DNA of 40,904 nt. Source: Opitutia bacterium. GTDB lineage: Bacteria; Verrucomicrobiota; Verrucomicrobiia; Opitutales; Opitutaceae. The DNA lies in assembly GCA_947453695.1 (NCBI GenBank), contig CANGHW010000036.1, positions 1-40,904 of the forward strand, in the 5' to 3' direction. The notes under the pieces were generated by a model that saw only the letters and a program-made list of their open reading frames with translations, did not search any database and was not told the DNA's origin. A program made the position numbers and the translations under genes. The number at the start of each line of letters is the position of its first letter. The stretch's first letter is position 1. Shown here one piece after another: positions 1 to 8,541 of the stretch.

Positions 1-2
1 AT

Positions 3-899
3 CTCTACATCCGCACGGCGACCATGGTGCGCGAGGTCCAGCCGAGCGGACGGGTGTGGGCGTTGGCTCTGGCGCACAAATTTGAATATGCCGACCAGTT
101 CATCGCGGGCCTAAAGGAGAGAGGGAAACTCGATCTCGTCGACGCGATTACCTTCCACGGTTACCCGCGCAACCCCGATGATACGAGCTACGTGGACAAG
201 CTGCGCGCAATCTGTGCCAAACACGGCCGCACCATTGAGCTGCGCCAGGGCGAGACGGGAGCGGCCTCAAGGTATCAGCCGGATTTCGCCCTTTCGAAGA
301 TTTCGTGGACGGAGACCACCCAGGCAAAGTGGGACGTGCGCCGTCTGCTCGCTCATCGGGCAAAAGACGTGCCGATGAATCTTTTTACACTTTGCGACAT
401 GCACTATTCGGCGGCGAGCAACCAGGGTGGCGCAGACGGCAAGCTCCGGATGAACTACAAGGGCATGGTCGGAACAAACCCCGATCAAACGGTCTCGCAC
501 GTGAAACCCGTCTACTACGCTGCGCAGACGATTTTCGCCATCTTCGACGACACCCTGGCGCGTATTCCGGAGTATGCCTCCACCACAACCGCCCTGCGCG
601 GGCTCGCTGTGACGGGCTACCGCCGTGCGAGCGACGGCGCGCAAGTGGTCGCACTCTGGTTTAACGACGCGCCCCCGGCGGACGCCAACGGCATTTCCCT
701 CGCCGACGTCAGTCTCAAGGAAGGCAAGTTTACCGACCCGGTCCTCGTCGATGTGCGGACGAGCACGGTCTACGCGTTGCCGAAAGGCAACTGGACCCAG
801 TCTGACGCAGGCGCGGTGTTTCGTAGGTTGCCGATTTACGACTCGCCAATGTTGATCGCCGAACGCGCGGTGCTCGGAATCGCGCCGGAAGCGCGCTAG
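3..899 (+). CDS. glycoside hydrolase, clan GH-A-like, 3' part only
   Basis: The reading frame is open from the first bases of the window, so the protein starts upstream; the first internal ATG is at 24 but residues before it continue the same frame. The visible part looks like the second half of a TIM-barrel glycosidase followed by a small beta-rich C-terminal domain. DAITFHGYP and LRQGETGA resemble the late barrel strands of clan GH-A enzymes; the Glu of QGETG is a candidate nucleophile. The C-terminal part (VVALWFNDAPP onward) resembles the beta-sandwich seen after GH39 or GH5-like barrels. It lies 27 bp before a GH105 gene, so a role in plant or algal polysaccharide breakdown is likely. 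The exact GH family cannot be fixed from this fragment. Confidence 0.6.
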   Translation, partial: LYIRTATMVREVQPSGRVWALALAHKFEYADQFIAGLKERGKLDLVDAITFHGYPRNPDDTSYVDKLRAICAKHGRTIELRQGETGAASRYQPDFALSKISWTETTQAKWDVRRLLAHRAKDVPMNLFTLCDMHYSAASNQGGADGKLRMNYKGMVGTNPDQTVSHVKPVYYAAQTIFAIFDDTLARIPEYASTTTALRGLAVTGYRRASDGAQVVALWFNDAPPADANGISLADVSLKEGKFTDPVLVDVRTSTVYALPKGNWTQSDAGAVFRRLPIYDSPMLIAERAVLGIAPEAR

Positions 900-926
900 C
901 GAGTTCTTCGAATCCGTTACATCGCG

Positions 927-2903
927 ATGAAAGCACTCAAGTTCCTGCTGTGGGTCGCGATCCTGGTCGGAGCTCTCCTCACGCGTGCCGCGGAGCCTCT
1001 GCCGCCGGTGGCGACCAGAGAACTGGCGGAGCGGGTCCTGGCGAAGGGCCTGGCCGAAATTGATCTTGGACTCTACCCCGGCACGTTGCTGATGCAGGCG
1101 ATGAGCGAGTTGGCGCTGATCGAACCTGCTTCTCCGCTGCGCGGGCGGACGGTCGAGCTGTTCAATAAGTTCCTAGCGAAGGAGATCAAGGGCCGCGGAA
1201 GTTTCATCAGCTACGAAGTCGGCGGCAGCGGGGCGGCCTTGCTGCGATGGCAGGGAGTTGCGCCGGAGTTGGAGCGAGCGGTGGCCGACGCGGCGATGCG
1301 GATGATGGAAAAACAAAAGCGATCAAGCGAGGGCCTGCTGGTCCCGCCGTGGACCATCGCGGAAAAGGATCAGGTCTTCATCGACGTGGCGTTCGCGGTG
1401 ACGCCTTTTATGCTCTACGCGGGGCTGGCCGAGAAGAACGACCGCTACGTCGACCTCGCTGTCTTCGAAACATTGGAGTTGTTTCGCATTTTGCGCGATG
1501 GGAGGTCCGGGCTCTTGCACCAAGGCCGCGGCTTTCAGGGCTTGGGCGTCGTTTCCGAAGACAACTGGAGTCGGGGCAATGGCTGGGGGGCCGTGGGGCT
1601 AGCGACACTCGTGCGTGATCTTCCGGCGACGCACCCCAAACGGAACGACGTGGAGGCCGTGGCCAAAGAATTTTTCGCCGCCGTTTTGCGCCACCAAAAC
1701 AAGGCAGGGCTGTGGCATCAGGAGATGACCGATCCCACGTCGTATACGGAGACTTCAGGCAGCGGCCTCTTGCTCTACGGGCTGGGCGTGATGTTGGAGC
1801 ACGGCCTCATCGATCGGAAGCACGAGGCTGATTTTATCCGCGGTCTTGGCGCTCTTCCCGCCTACATCGCCGAAGATGGTTCTGTGAATCACGCGTGCAT
1901 CGGTTGCTTGTGTCCGGGGCAGGGGAGCAAGGCGGACTACAAGGGCCGCGTCTGGGCGCACAATGATCCGCACGCCTTCGGCCCCGTCGTGCTCGCCTAT
2001 GTGCAGGCGCTGAAACTGGGCATCCGCTCCGTCACGCCTGGGGTTAAGCCGGGAGTGTTCGCCGCCGCCGAAGACAGTCCGGGAAAACCCCGCACCTACG
2101 TCCTGCGGAATCCGGAGGGCGCCCAAAATATCAATTGGGAAAACGACCGCATCGCGTTCCGCGTTTATGGGCCGACGGTGCGACACCGCGTCGGCAGCGG
2201 GATCGATATCTGGCCCAAGTCCGTCGACTATCCGGTCATCGACAAATGGTATCGGCTCGGTGCGGCCGGCTTCGAGTATCACATCGAGCGGGGCGAAGGC
2301 GCCGATTTTTACCACGTGGGACGCGAGCGCGGGTGCGGCGGCAGCGCGATCTGGCGCGATGGCCGGCCATTCCCCTCGGAAACCTATGGAACCTATCGGA
2401 TCGTGGCGAACGCGCCTGATCACGTGGAGTTTACCCTCGAATTTGAGCCATGGGACGCCGCGGGCCTGCGCATAGCGGAAACCAAGACGATTCGCATGGT
2501 GCCTGGAACAAATTTCTTTCGCGTCACCCACATGGTGAACACGACTGGCACCGAGAGCGTCATGGTCGGCCTCGGACTGACGACGTTTGGCGAAGCGGGG
2601 CCGAGGCAGGACAAGGGGCGCGGCGCGATGTCACTGTGGGAGAAGTCTGATCCCGCGCATCCCGCGCTCGGCACCGTCATCGTTGCCGATCCAAACCAGG
2701 TGAGCGGATTCGGGTCGGCGGGTAAAGATCGCTACATGCTCCTAACCGTGAAGCCGGGCGAGCCCTTTACCTACTACCTCGGTGCCGCGTGGGCGGGGAA
2801 CCACCACTTTGGCGCACCCGGCAGTTGGGACGCGTTACTTCGGCAGGAAGCAGATTGGACGAAGTTGAACTCACTTTACGCCCGCGAACTCGCGAAACCC
2901 TGA
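927..2903 (+). CDS. secreted unsaturated glucuronyl/rhamnogalacturonyl hydrolase, GH105 fused to DUF4861
   Basis: 658 residues. Residues 1-22 are a signal peptide ending near TRAAEP, so the protein is exported. Residues about 25-375 form a GH88/GH105-type (alpha/alpha)6 barrel: WSRGNGWG and TSYTETSGSG are the signature segments of YteR/RhiN-like enzymes, which remove unsaturated uronic acid from the non-reducing end of lyase products. Residues about 380-650 match DUF4861, a beta-rich domain often found beside pectin-degradation enzymes. It sits in one run of same-strand genes with UxaC and a mannonate-type SDR, which fits uronate release followed by intracellular catabolism. The ATG at 927 gives a complete signal peptide. 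The substrate (rhamnogalacturonan, ulvan or other) is not visible from sequence. Confidence 0.85.
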   Translation: MKALKFLLWVAILVGALLTRAAEPLPPVATRELAERVLAKGLAEIDLGLYPGTLLMQAMSELALIEPASPLRGRTVELFNKFLAKEIKGRGSFISYEVGGSGAALLRWQGVAPELERAVADAAMRMMEKQKRSSEGLLVPPWTIAEKDQVFIDVAFAVTPFMLYAGLAEKNDRYVDLAVFETLELFRILRDGRSGLLHQGRGFQGLGVVSEDNWSRGNGWGAVGLATLVRDLPATHPKRNDVEAVAKEFFAAVLRHQNKAGLWHQEMTDPTSYTETSGSGLLLYGLGVMLEHGLIDRKHEADFIRGLGALPAYIAEDGSVNHACIGCLCPGQGSKADYKGRVWAHNDPHAFGPVVLAYVQALKLGIRSVTPGVKPGVFAAAEDSPGKPRTYVLRNPEGAQNINWENDRIAFRVYGPTVRHRVGSGIDIWPKSVDYPVIDKWYRLGAAGFEYHIERGEGADFYHVGRERGCGGSAIWRDGRPFPSETYGTYRIVANAPDHVEFTLEFEPWDAAGLRIAETKTIRMVPGTNFFRVTHMVNTTGTESVMVGLGLTTFGEAGPRQDKGRGAMSLWEKSDPAHPALGTVIVADPNQVSGFGSAGKDRYMLLTVKPGEPFTYYLGAAWAGNHHFGAPGSWDALLRQEADWTKLNSLYARELAKP

Positions 2904-2941
2904 CCTCTCATTTCCGCAGAGCATTCAACCCATACCACGCC

Positions 2942-3652
2942 ATGATGAAACTCGATCAACTGAAGGCATCGCGGGTCGCAAACCCCGACTCGCCCCTCGA
3001 AATCCCGGAGCTGGAAATCTGCCAGCGCTACGAAAAGACGTTTACGGCTGCGGTGAACGACGCCCTGCGCGAAAATATGTTCACGCGCCAGACGCTTCCA
3101 AGCGGCATAATGCCACTGCGCGAGCACCAGCGCGTGGCCGGCTTTGCGTTCACCATCAAGGGGGCGAAGAACCTCGAACTGAGAAACGAGATGGCCCAGC
3201 GCGCCGAGATGCTCGATTCGCTCAAGGAGAATTCGTTCGTGGTCTGGGACACCAGCAACGACGACGAATCCACCCAGTGGGGCGAGTGCATGACGATGGC
3301 CGCGCAGCGCAAGAAGGTCCGTGGGGCGGCGGTCGACGGCGGGGTGCGCGACACCGACAAAGTCCTCGAACTCGGCTTTCCGCTCTGGGTCCGCTACCGC
3401 AATTCCAACGGTATGCTCGGCCGCTTCCGCATCAGCGCGTGGCAGACGCAGATCCGCATCGGCGAAGTCTTCATCCAGCCGGGTGACCTGATTTTCGGCG
3501 ACATCGACGGCGTGATCGTGGTTCCGCGCGAGATTTGCGTGCCGGTCCTTCTGCGCGCCGAGGAAATCGCCAACGGCGAATCGCAACTGAAGAAGTGGAT
3601 CAAGGAAGGCATGTCGGCCACCGAGATCGTGAAACGCGGCGGCTACTTCTGA
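2942..3652 (+). CDS. RraA-like family protein (HMG/CHA aldolase fold)
   Basis: 236 residues from the ATG at 2942; an upstream extension of the frame runs into the previous gene and is not credible. The RraA/dimethylmenaquinone-methyltransferase-like fold is shown by GAAVDGGVRDTDKVLELGFPLW, where D132, R136 and D137 match the substrate- and metal-binding Asp-Arg-Asp pattern of 4-hydroxy-4-methyl-2-oxoglutarate aldolases. True RraA (about 160 residues) inhibits RNase E; this longer form with intact catalytic residues more likely acts on a 2-keto acid. Its place between GH105 and uxaC suggests a step in sugar-acid catabolism, which is inference. The gap to uxaC is 24 bp, so the two are probably co-transcribed. 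Confidence 0.8.
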   Translation: MMKLDQLKASRVANPDSPLEIPELEICQRYEKTFTAAVNDALRENMFTRQTLPSGIMPLREHQRVAGFAFTIKGAKNLELRNEMAQRAEMLDSLKENSFVVWDTSNDDESTQWGECMTMAAQRKKVRGAAVDGGVRDTDKVLELGFPLWVRYRNSNGMLGRFRISAWQTQIRIGEVFIQPGDLIFGDIDGVIVVPREICVPVLLRAEEIANGESQLKKWIKEGMSATEIVKRGGYF

Positions 3653-3676
3653 GTCAGTCGGTGCCGTCTAATTTCC

Positions 3677-5074
3677 GTGAGCCCCTTCATACACGAAGAC
3701 TTTCTCCTGCAGTCGGCCACGGCCCGGCGCCTGTATCACGACTTTGCGCGTGCCGCGCCGATCATTGATTACCATTGCCATCTCGATCCTCACGATTTGG
3801 CGGCCGATCGACGGTTTGAGAACATTGGCCAGCTTTGGGTAACGAATGATCCTTATAAACACCGAGCGATGCGGATCGCCGGTGTGCCGGAACGCGCCAT
3901 CACGGGCGACGCCCCCGTGCGCGAGAAGTTCAACTGCTGGGCCGCGACCGTGCCGCGGACTGTGGGTAATCCGCTGCACCATTGGACGGCGTTGGAGTTG
4001 AAGCGCTTCTTTGCTCTCGACGAGCCCCTCACGGCAGCAACCGCTCAACGCACCTGGGATGTCTGCAACGCCCGACTGGCGGAGTCGGGGTTTTCTGCGC
4101 GTGGCCTGCTTGCCCAGCGAGGCGTGGAGTGGGTGTGCACCTCGGATCGATTGCTCGACGATCTATCGTCGCACGCGGCGATTGCGCGAGCCCCAGGGGC
4201 CGTGCGGGTGCTGCCTTCGCTGCGGTCTGACGATATCGTCGCGGTTGAGTTGCCCGAGTTTGTCGGTTGGGTGAGGCAGCTCGGGGCGGCGACCGGTATT
4301 GCCGTGACAGACTACGCCGCGTTCCAGGAGGCCGTCGGCCAGCGGCTCGATGTTTTCGAGGCAGCGGGCTGTCGATTGGCTGACCATGCGTTGGATGATT
4401 GGTCGTATGAGACCGTGACCGATTCCGACGCTTCGATGTTGTTTACCCGCCGTCTGCAGGAGGAAGCATTGTCGACTGTCGAGCACATGCGACTCTGCGC
4501 CGGGATCCTCCGCTTTCTCGGCGTGAGCTATGCACGCCGCGGATGGATTATGCAGCTCCACCTGGGGGCGCAGCGACGCACGAGCTCGCGCTTACGGCGA
4601 TTGGCGGGACCGGCCGGAGGCTATGCGGGAATCGGCCGTGGATGCGATGTGCCGAGTTTGGTGGCATGGCTGGATGACTTGGAGGACGCGGGGGCCTTGC
4701 CGCGCACGATTCTTTATCCACTCAGTCCGACTGACTTTGCGCCACTGGCTGTTTTGGCCGGTTCCTTTGTGGAGGATGGGGTTGCGGGTAAGGTCCAACT
4801 TGGCCCCGCTTGGTGGTTTAACGACCAAGCCGGAGGAATGCGGGCTCAGCTCGAGGCAATTTCCAACTACGGCCTGCTCTCGGTGTTTATCGGTATGACG
4901 ACGGACTCGCGCAGTCTTCTTTCAATGACGCGCCACGAATATTTCCGCCGCGTGTTCTGCGACTGGCTTGGTGAGCAGGTCAAGGCCGGCACCATGCCTT
5001 CGGACTTGAACGAATTAGGCGCACTGGTCCGGGCGGTCTCAGCGGAGAATGCGCGACGTTATCTCCGTCTTTGA
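3677..5074 (+). CDS. uxaC: uronate isomerase (glucuronate/galacturonate isomerase)
   Basis: 465 residues, close to the usual length of about 470. It starts at GTG 3677, giving the typical N-terminus (FIHEDFLL). UxaC converts D-glucuronate to D-fructuronate and D-galacturonate to D-tagaturonate in the cytoplasm. The amidohydrolase-fold metal site is visible as YHCHL (H33, H35), and the C-terminal signature GKVQLGPAWWFNDQ followed by GMTTDSRSLLSMTRHEYFRR is diagnostic. One deviation: the segment normally like TTDDP reads TSDRL here, so one acidic residue of that loop is replaced by Arg. The SDR that would reduce the product follows 10 bp downstream. Confidence 0.95.
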   Translation: MSPFIHEDFLLQSATARRLYHDFARAAPIIDYHCHLDPHDLAADRRFENIGQLWVTNDPYKHRAMRIAGVPERAITGDAPVREKFNCWAATVPRTVGNPLHHWTALELKRFFALDEPLTAATAQRTWDVCNARLAESGFSARGLLAQRGVEWVCTSDRLLDDLSSHAAIARAPGAVRVLPSLRSDDIVAVELPEFVGWVRQLGAATGIAVTDYAAFQEAVGQRLDVFEAAGCRLADHALDDWSYETVTDSDASMLFTRRLQEEALSTVEHMRLCAGILRFLGVSYARRGWIMQLHLGAQRRTSSRLRRLAGPAGGYAGIGRGCDVPSLVAWLDDLEDAGALPRTILYPLSPTDFAPLAVLAGSFVEDGVAGKVQLGPAWWFNDQAGGMRAQLEAISNYGLLSVFIGMTTDSRSLLSMTRHEYFRRVFCDWLGEQVKAGTMPSDLNELGALVRAVSAENARRYLRL

Positions 5075-5084
5075 ATTTCTTCTC

Positions 5085-5936
5085 ATGAACTCCAATTGCT
5101 TTGCGGGAAAAACCGCCGTTGTCACCGGTGCCGGAGGCACGTTGTGCTCCGCCGTAGCCAAAGAACTGGCCCGCCAAGGCGCGCGGGTAGCCCTGCTCGG
5201 CCGGACGCCGGCTTCACTCGAAGGTGTCGCCAGGGAGATCCATGCGGCCGGCGGCATCGCGCTCCCGGTGGCGTGCGACGTGGTCAACCCCGCTTCGGTC
5301 GAGCAGGCCCGTGAGATTGTTTCGCGTGAACTCGGGGCCTGTCATTTTCTGATTAACGGAGCCGGTGGCAACCAGCCCGAGGCAGTCACGACGCTCACCG
5401 AGTTTTCTCCGGCGGAGCTTGGCGCCGAAAAGCCGGAGGGACGGCGGGGGTTTTTCGACCTAAGTCTGACGAAGTTCGACGATGTCGTGCGGATTAACAC
5501 GCTGGGCACTGTGATTCCCTGTCAGGTGTTTGGGCGGGAGATGGCAGCACTCGGTCGCGGGTCGATTTTGAATTTTGCCTCGATGAACAGCTATCGACCG
5601 CTCACCCGCGTGCCGGCCTATGCGATGGCGAAGGCGGGAGTCGTGAATTTCACCCAGTGGCTCGCGGTCTACCTCGCCCCGGCCAATATCCGGGTAAATG
5701 GAGTGGCGCCGGGCTTCTTTGTGAACGACCGCAGCCGCAAGATACTGATGACGCTAGACGGCGGGCTGAGTGCCCGTGGCCAGAACGTGATGGGGCACAC
5801 GCCGCTCAAGCGTTTTGGCGAGGCCCAGGAGTTGCTCGGCGCGGTGTGTTGGCTGCTGGATGACGAGCGGGCGGGTTTTGTGACCGGGGTGACGCTACCC
5901 GTAGACGGGGGATTCCTCGCATCGTCGGGGATTTGA
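5085..5936 (+). CDS. SDR family oxidoreductase, D-mannonate/fructuronate reductase type (UxuB/YjmF-like)
   Basis: 283 residues from ATG 5085, 10 bp after the uxaC stop. A longer frame from 5049 overlaps uxaC and adds no conserved sequence. Rossmann motif TGAGGTLC is at residues 14-21; the catalytic set is S166, Y179 and K183 (YAMAK). The segment ILNFASMNSYRPLTRVPAYA, followed by FTQWLAVYLAP and RVNGVAPGFF, closely resembles Bacillus YjmF-type D-mannonate oxidoreductases, which interconvert fructuronate and mannonate with NAD(P)H. Directly following uxaC, it is the expected second step of glucuronate catabolism. Mannonate dehydratase and KDG kinase/aldolase are not in this window. Confidence 0.85.
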   Translation: MNSNCFAGKTAVVTGAGGTLCSAVAKELARQGARVALLGRTPASLEGVAREIHAAGGIALPVACDVVNPASVEQAREIVSRELGACHFLINGAGGNQPEAVTTLTEFSPAELGAEKPEGRRGFFDLSLTKFDDVVRINTLGTVIPCQVFGREMAALGRGSILNFASMNSYRPLTRVPAYAMAKAGVVNFTQWLAVYLAPANIRVNGVAPGFFVNDRSRKILMTLDGGLSARGQNVMGHTPLKRFGEAQELLGAVCWLLDDERAGFVTGVTLPVDGGFLASSGI

Positions 5937-6029
5937 CCCTTTGGCATTGGCGGACTGGCCGGCTGGTGAGGATTGAAGAAACTCCCTTTCAAAAGGCGGC
6001 TTAATCTCTTTACGGTGCTGGTTGCTGTC

Positions 6030-7430
6030 ATGTTGAACGTCGCACCCAAACTCCGTCCCTCCCTCGATCCTTCGTTTGTGCCGGCTGCGCTCTGGCACCG
6101 CGCCTACGCGTCCTTGGTCGCGCAGGATCCCGCGGCGCGGCCCATCGCGCTTGTGCTCGTGCGCACCGATGGCTCGGTGTTCCGCCATGATGGCCGCGTG
6201 CTCTCGGCCGGCCATCCGGCGGCGGCGCTGACGCTCACGTATGCGGAGCGTTTGGTGAAATTTCTCCTCTGGATGAAGGGCGGCCCGCAGGTGCTGGTGG
6301 CAGGTGCGCCGGAAATGGCGGCGGCGCTGGCGAAGATCTACGCGCCCGGCGGCGTGCGCGCCTTCGACTACGATTTCATGGGTGAGAAGATTTTCGGCCG
6401 CCAGTTTTCGGTGGAGGCCGTGACGTTTGAGGCGCTGCCGGCGGTCGCGGAGACGAGTCTTCCCATGGGACGCCATCTGGAAGGCTGCCGGATCGGCTTC
6501 GACCTCGGGGGCAGCGATCGCAAGGCCGCCGCGCTCATCGATGGTCAGGTCGTGTTTTCCGAGGAGATTGCGTGGGATCCCTATTTCCAACAAGACCCGA
6601 GTTATCACCTCGAAGGCGTGCACGATTCGCTGAAGCGCGCCGCGGCCCATCTTCCGCGCGTCGATGCGATCGGCGGCAGCGCGGCGGGCGTTTATGTGAA
6701 CAACGAGGTGCGCGCGGCTTCCTTGTTCCGCGGCGTGCCCGCGGACCAGTTTGATAAGCATATCCGGCGGATGTTTTTCACGCTGCAGGAGCGCTGGGGC
6801 GGTATTCCGTTTGAAGTCGTCAACGACGGCGAGGTCACGGCGTTGGCCGGTTCCATGTCGATGGAGGACAATGCGGTGCTCGGCGTTTCGATGGGCACGA
6901 GTCAGGCCGGCGGCTACGTGACGCCGGCGGGCAACATCACCTCGTGGCTCAACGAGCTGGCGTTTGCGCCCATCGACTATCGCCCTGACGCGCCGCGGGA
7001 CGAGTGGTCGGGCGACATCGGCTGTGGGGTGCAGTATTTCTCGCAGCAGGGCGTCGGCCGCCTCGCGGCGAAGGCGGGCTTTAACTTCCCGGCGACGCTG
7101 CCGTTACCCGAGCAATTGATCGAAGTGCAGCACGCCATGAAGGCCGGCGACGCGCGCGCCCGGGCGATCTATGAATCGATCGGAGTCTGCTTCGGCTACG
7201 CGATCGCCCACTACGCGGACTTCTATGAGGTGAGAAATCTCCTCGTGCTGGGGCGCGTGACCTCGGGCGAGGGCGGCGAGATCATTCTCGAGCGCGCCGC
7301 GGCGGTGTTGCGGGCGGAGTTTCCCGCGCTGGCCGAAACGATTCGGTTGCGCACACCTGACGAGAAAAACAAGCGCCATGGTCAGGCAACGGCGGCCGCC
7401 AGCTTGCCGGCCCTGCCGCGGAAATCGTGA
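6030..7430 (+). CDS. ROK-family (actin-fold) protein, possible sugar kinase
   Basis: 466 residues if started at ATG 6030; an upstream TTG at 5973 would add 19 residues without conservation cues. The segment after residue about 160 has an actin-fold phosphate-binding loop (RIGFDLGGSDRKAAALIDG), and later IGGSAAG, VVNDGEVTALAG and LGVSMGTSQAGG, the layout of ROK kinases. The first 150 residues are unlike the usual short ROK N-terminus (normal ROK about 300-400 residues) and are not recognised. The zinc-binding CxCGxxGC motif of classical ROK proteins is not seen; GDIGCGVQYFSQQG stands at about that place. Its place after uronate genes suggests phosphorylation of a sugar or sugar acid, but the substrate is unknown. 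The stop overlaps the next start by 4 bp. Confidence 0.7.
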   Translation: MLNVAPKLRPSLDPSFVPAALWHRAYASLVAQDPAARPIALVLVRTDGSVFRHDGRVLSAGHPAAALTLTYAERLVKFLLWMKGGPQVLVAGAPEMAAALAKIYAPGGVRAFDYDFMGEKIFGRQFSVEAVTFEALPAVAETSLPMGRHLEGCRIGFDLGGSDRKAAALIDGQVVFSEEIAWDPYFQQDPSYHLEGVHDSLKRAAAHLPRVDAIGGSAAGVYVNNEVRAASLFRGVPADQFDKHIRRMFFTLQERWGGIPFEVVNDGEVTALAGSMSMEDNAVLGVSMGTSQAGGYVTPAGNITSWLNELAFAPIDYRPDAPRDEWSGDIGCGVQYFSQQGVGRLAAKAGFNFPATLPLPEQLIEVQHAMKAGDARARAIYESIGVCFGYAIAHYADFYEVRNLLVLGRVTSGEGGEIILERAAAVLRAEFPALAETIRLRTPDEKNKRHGQATAAASLPALPRKS

Positions 7431-8464
7431 GCGCTCCGCGCCCGCGCGCCGATCTCCTTGTCGTTGGGCAGGGCCTGGCCGGCACCTGCCTCGCGTGGGA
7501 GTTGGAGCGGGCTGGCATCCCTTTCGAAATCGTCGATGCGGGTCATGGCCCCGCGGCCTCGCTGGCCGCGGCCGGCATAATCAATCCCATCACGGGGCGG
7601 CGCCTCGTGAAGAGTTGGCGCATCGACGCCCTGCGGCCGGCCGCGCGGGCGTTTTACCAGGAATTGGAGTCGGTGCTAGGCGTGCCGCTCTGGCGCGATC
7701 TACGGGTGAGGCGGCAGTTCGCCGACGAGCGTGAGCGACGTGTGCTGGCCGAGAAGCGGGCGAAAGGTGAACTCGCGCCGTTTGCCGGGGCGGACCTCGC
7801 CAGCGGTGACGGATTCTGGATCGAAGACGCGGCGCGGGTGGATCTGCCCGGGCTGTTGGCGGCGGCGCGGGCGCGTTGGCTAGCGAGCGGACACCTGCGC
7901 AGCGCGACGAGTAGCTCGCTTGCAACCGAGACTGAGCGTTACGATCTCGTGATTGACTGCCGGGGCCTGGCGGGGGCGCGAGAGGAGGCGTTTTCCTTCG
8001 TGCCGTGGGAATTTTCGAAGGGCGAGATGCTGGAAATCGCCGTCACGGGACTCGCTCCCGATGAAATCATCAACGGCGGCCATTGGATTCTACCGGTGGC
8101 GGAGGGCCTCGCCTGGGTCGGTGCTACGCATCAGCCGGGAGTGGTGCAACCGTCGACGACCTCGGAAGGGCGGGCGGCGCTCGAAGCGAGCGCGCGGACG
8201 CTGCTGGGTGGAAAGGAGTTTGCCGTCACCGGCCACCGGGCAGGCGTGCGCGTCAATCTTCCGGACAAACACCCCGCCGCGGGTCGGCATCCGCTTCAGG
8301 CCCGCTTCGGTGTGATCAACGGCCTCGGTGCAAAGGGCGCGCTGCATGCGCCTGCGCTCGCCCGCCAGTGGGTCAATCACGTGACGGAAGGAGTGCCGTT
8401 TGACGCCGAGGTTGAGGTGGGGCGGTTTTTCGGCCGTAGTGCGGCGCAAGCTTCGTCGCGCTAA
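7427..8464 (+). CDS. FAD-dependent oxidoreductase, DAO family
   Basis: 345 residues starting at GTG 7427, which overlaps the ROK stop as GTGA, so translational coupling is likely. The N-terminal LLVVGQGLAGTCLAWELERAG is a GxGxxG dinucleotide-binding motif followed by an acidic residue at the end of the second strand (FEIVDAG), typical of FAD binding. AAGIINPITGRRLVKSW resembles D-amino-acid oxidase-like proteins related to the C-terminal domain of MnmC and to glycine oxidase. GVINGLGAKGALHAPALA near the C-terminus is the second FAD contact region. The substrate is not predictable. It ends the 1-8.5 kb run; the following 77 bp carry repeats belonging to the next operon. Confidence 0.8.
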   Translation: MSAPRPRADLLVVGQGLAGTCLAWELERAGIPFEIVDAGHGPAASLAAAGIINPITGRRLVKSWRIDALRPAARAFYQELESVLGVPLWRDLRVRRQFADERERRVLAEKRAKGELAPFAGADLASGDGFWIEDAARVDLPGLLAAARARWLASGHLRSATSSSLATETERYDLVIDCRGLAGAREEAFSFVPWEFSKGEMLEIAVTGLAPDEIINGGHWILPVAEGLAWVGATHQPGVVQPSTTSEGRAALEASARTLLGGKEFAVTGHRAGVRVNLPDKHPAAGRHPLQARFGVINGLGAKGALHAPALARQWVNHVTEGVPFDAEVEVGRFFGRSAAQASSR

Positions 8465-8471
8465 ACCGTCA

Positions 8472-8500
8472 TTCGTCGCCGCCCATCGGCGGTTCGGCGC
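8472..8500 (+). promoter_or_regulatory. predicted LytTR box pair before the kinase/regulator operon
   Basis: TTCGTCGC at 8472-8479 and TTCGGCGC at 8493-8500 are direct repeats offset by exactly 21 bp. They lie about 40 bp before the start of the LytS-type kinase. The geometry (short repeat, 12-13 bp spacer) is that of known LytTR targets. Autoregulation by the downstream LytTR regulator is inferred. A CCGCC/GGCGG hairpin (8479-8492) lies between the copies but has no T-run. Confidence 0.6.
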
Positions 8501-8541
8501 AAAGACAGTTTATCCGCTTGAACCGAGCCGATGTCCCACGA

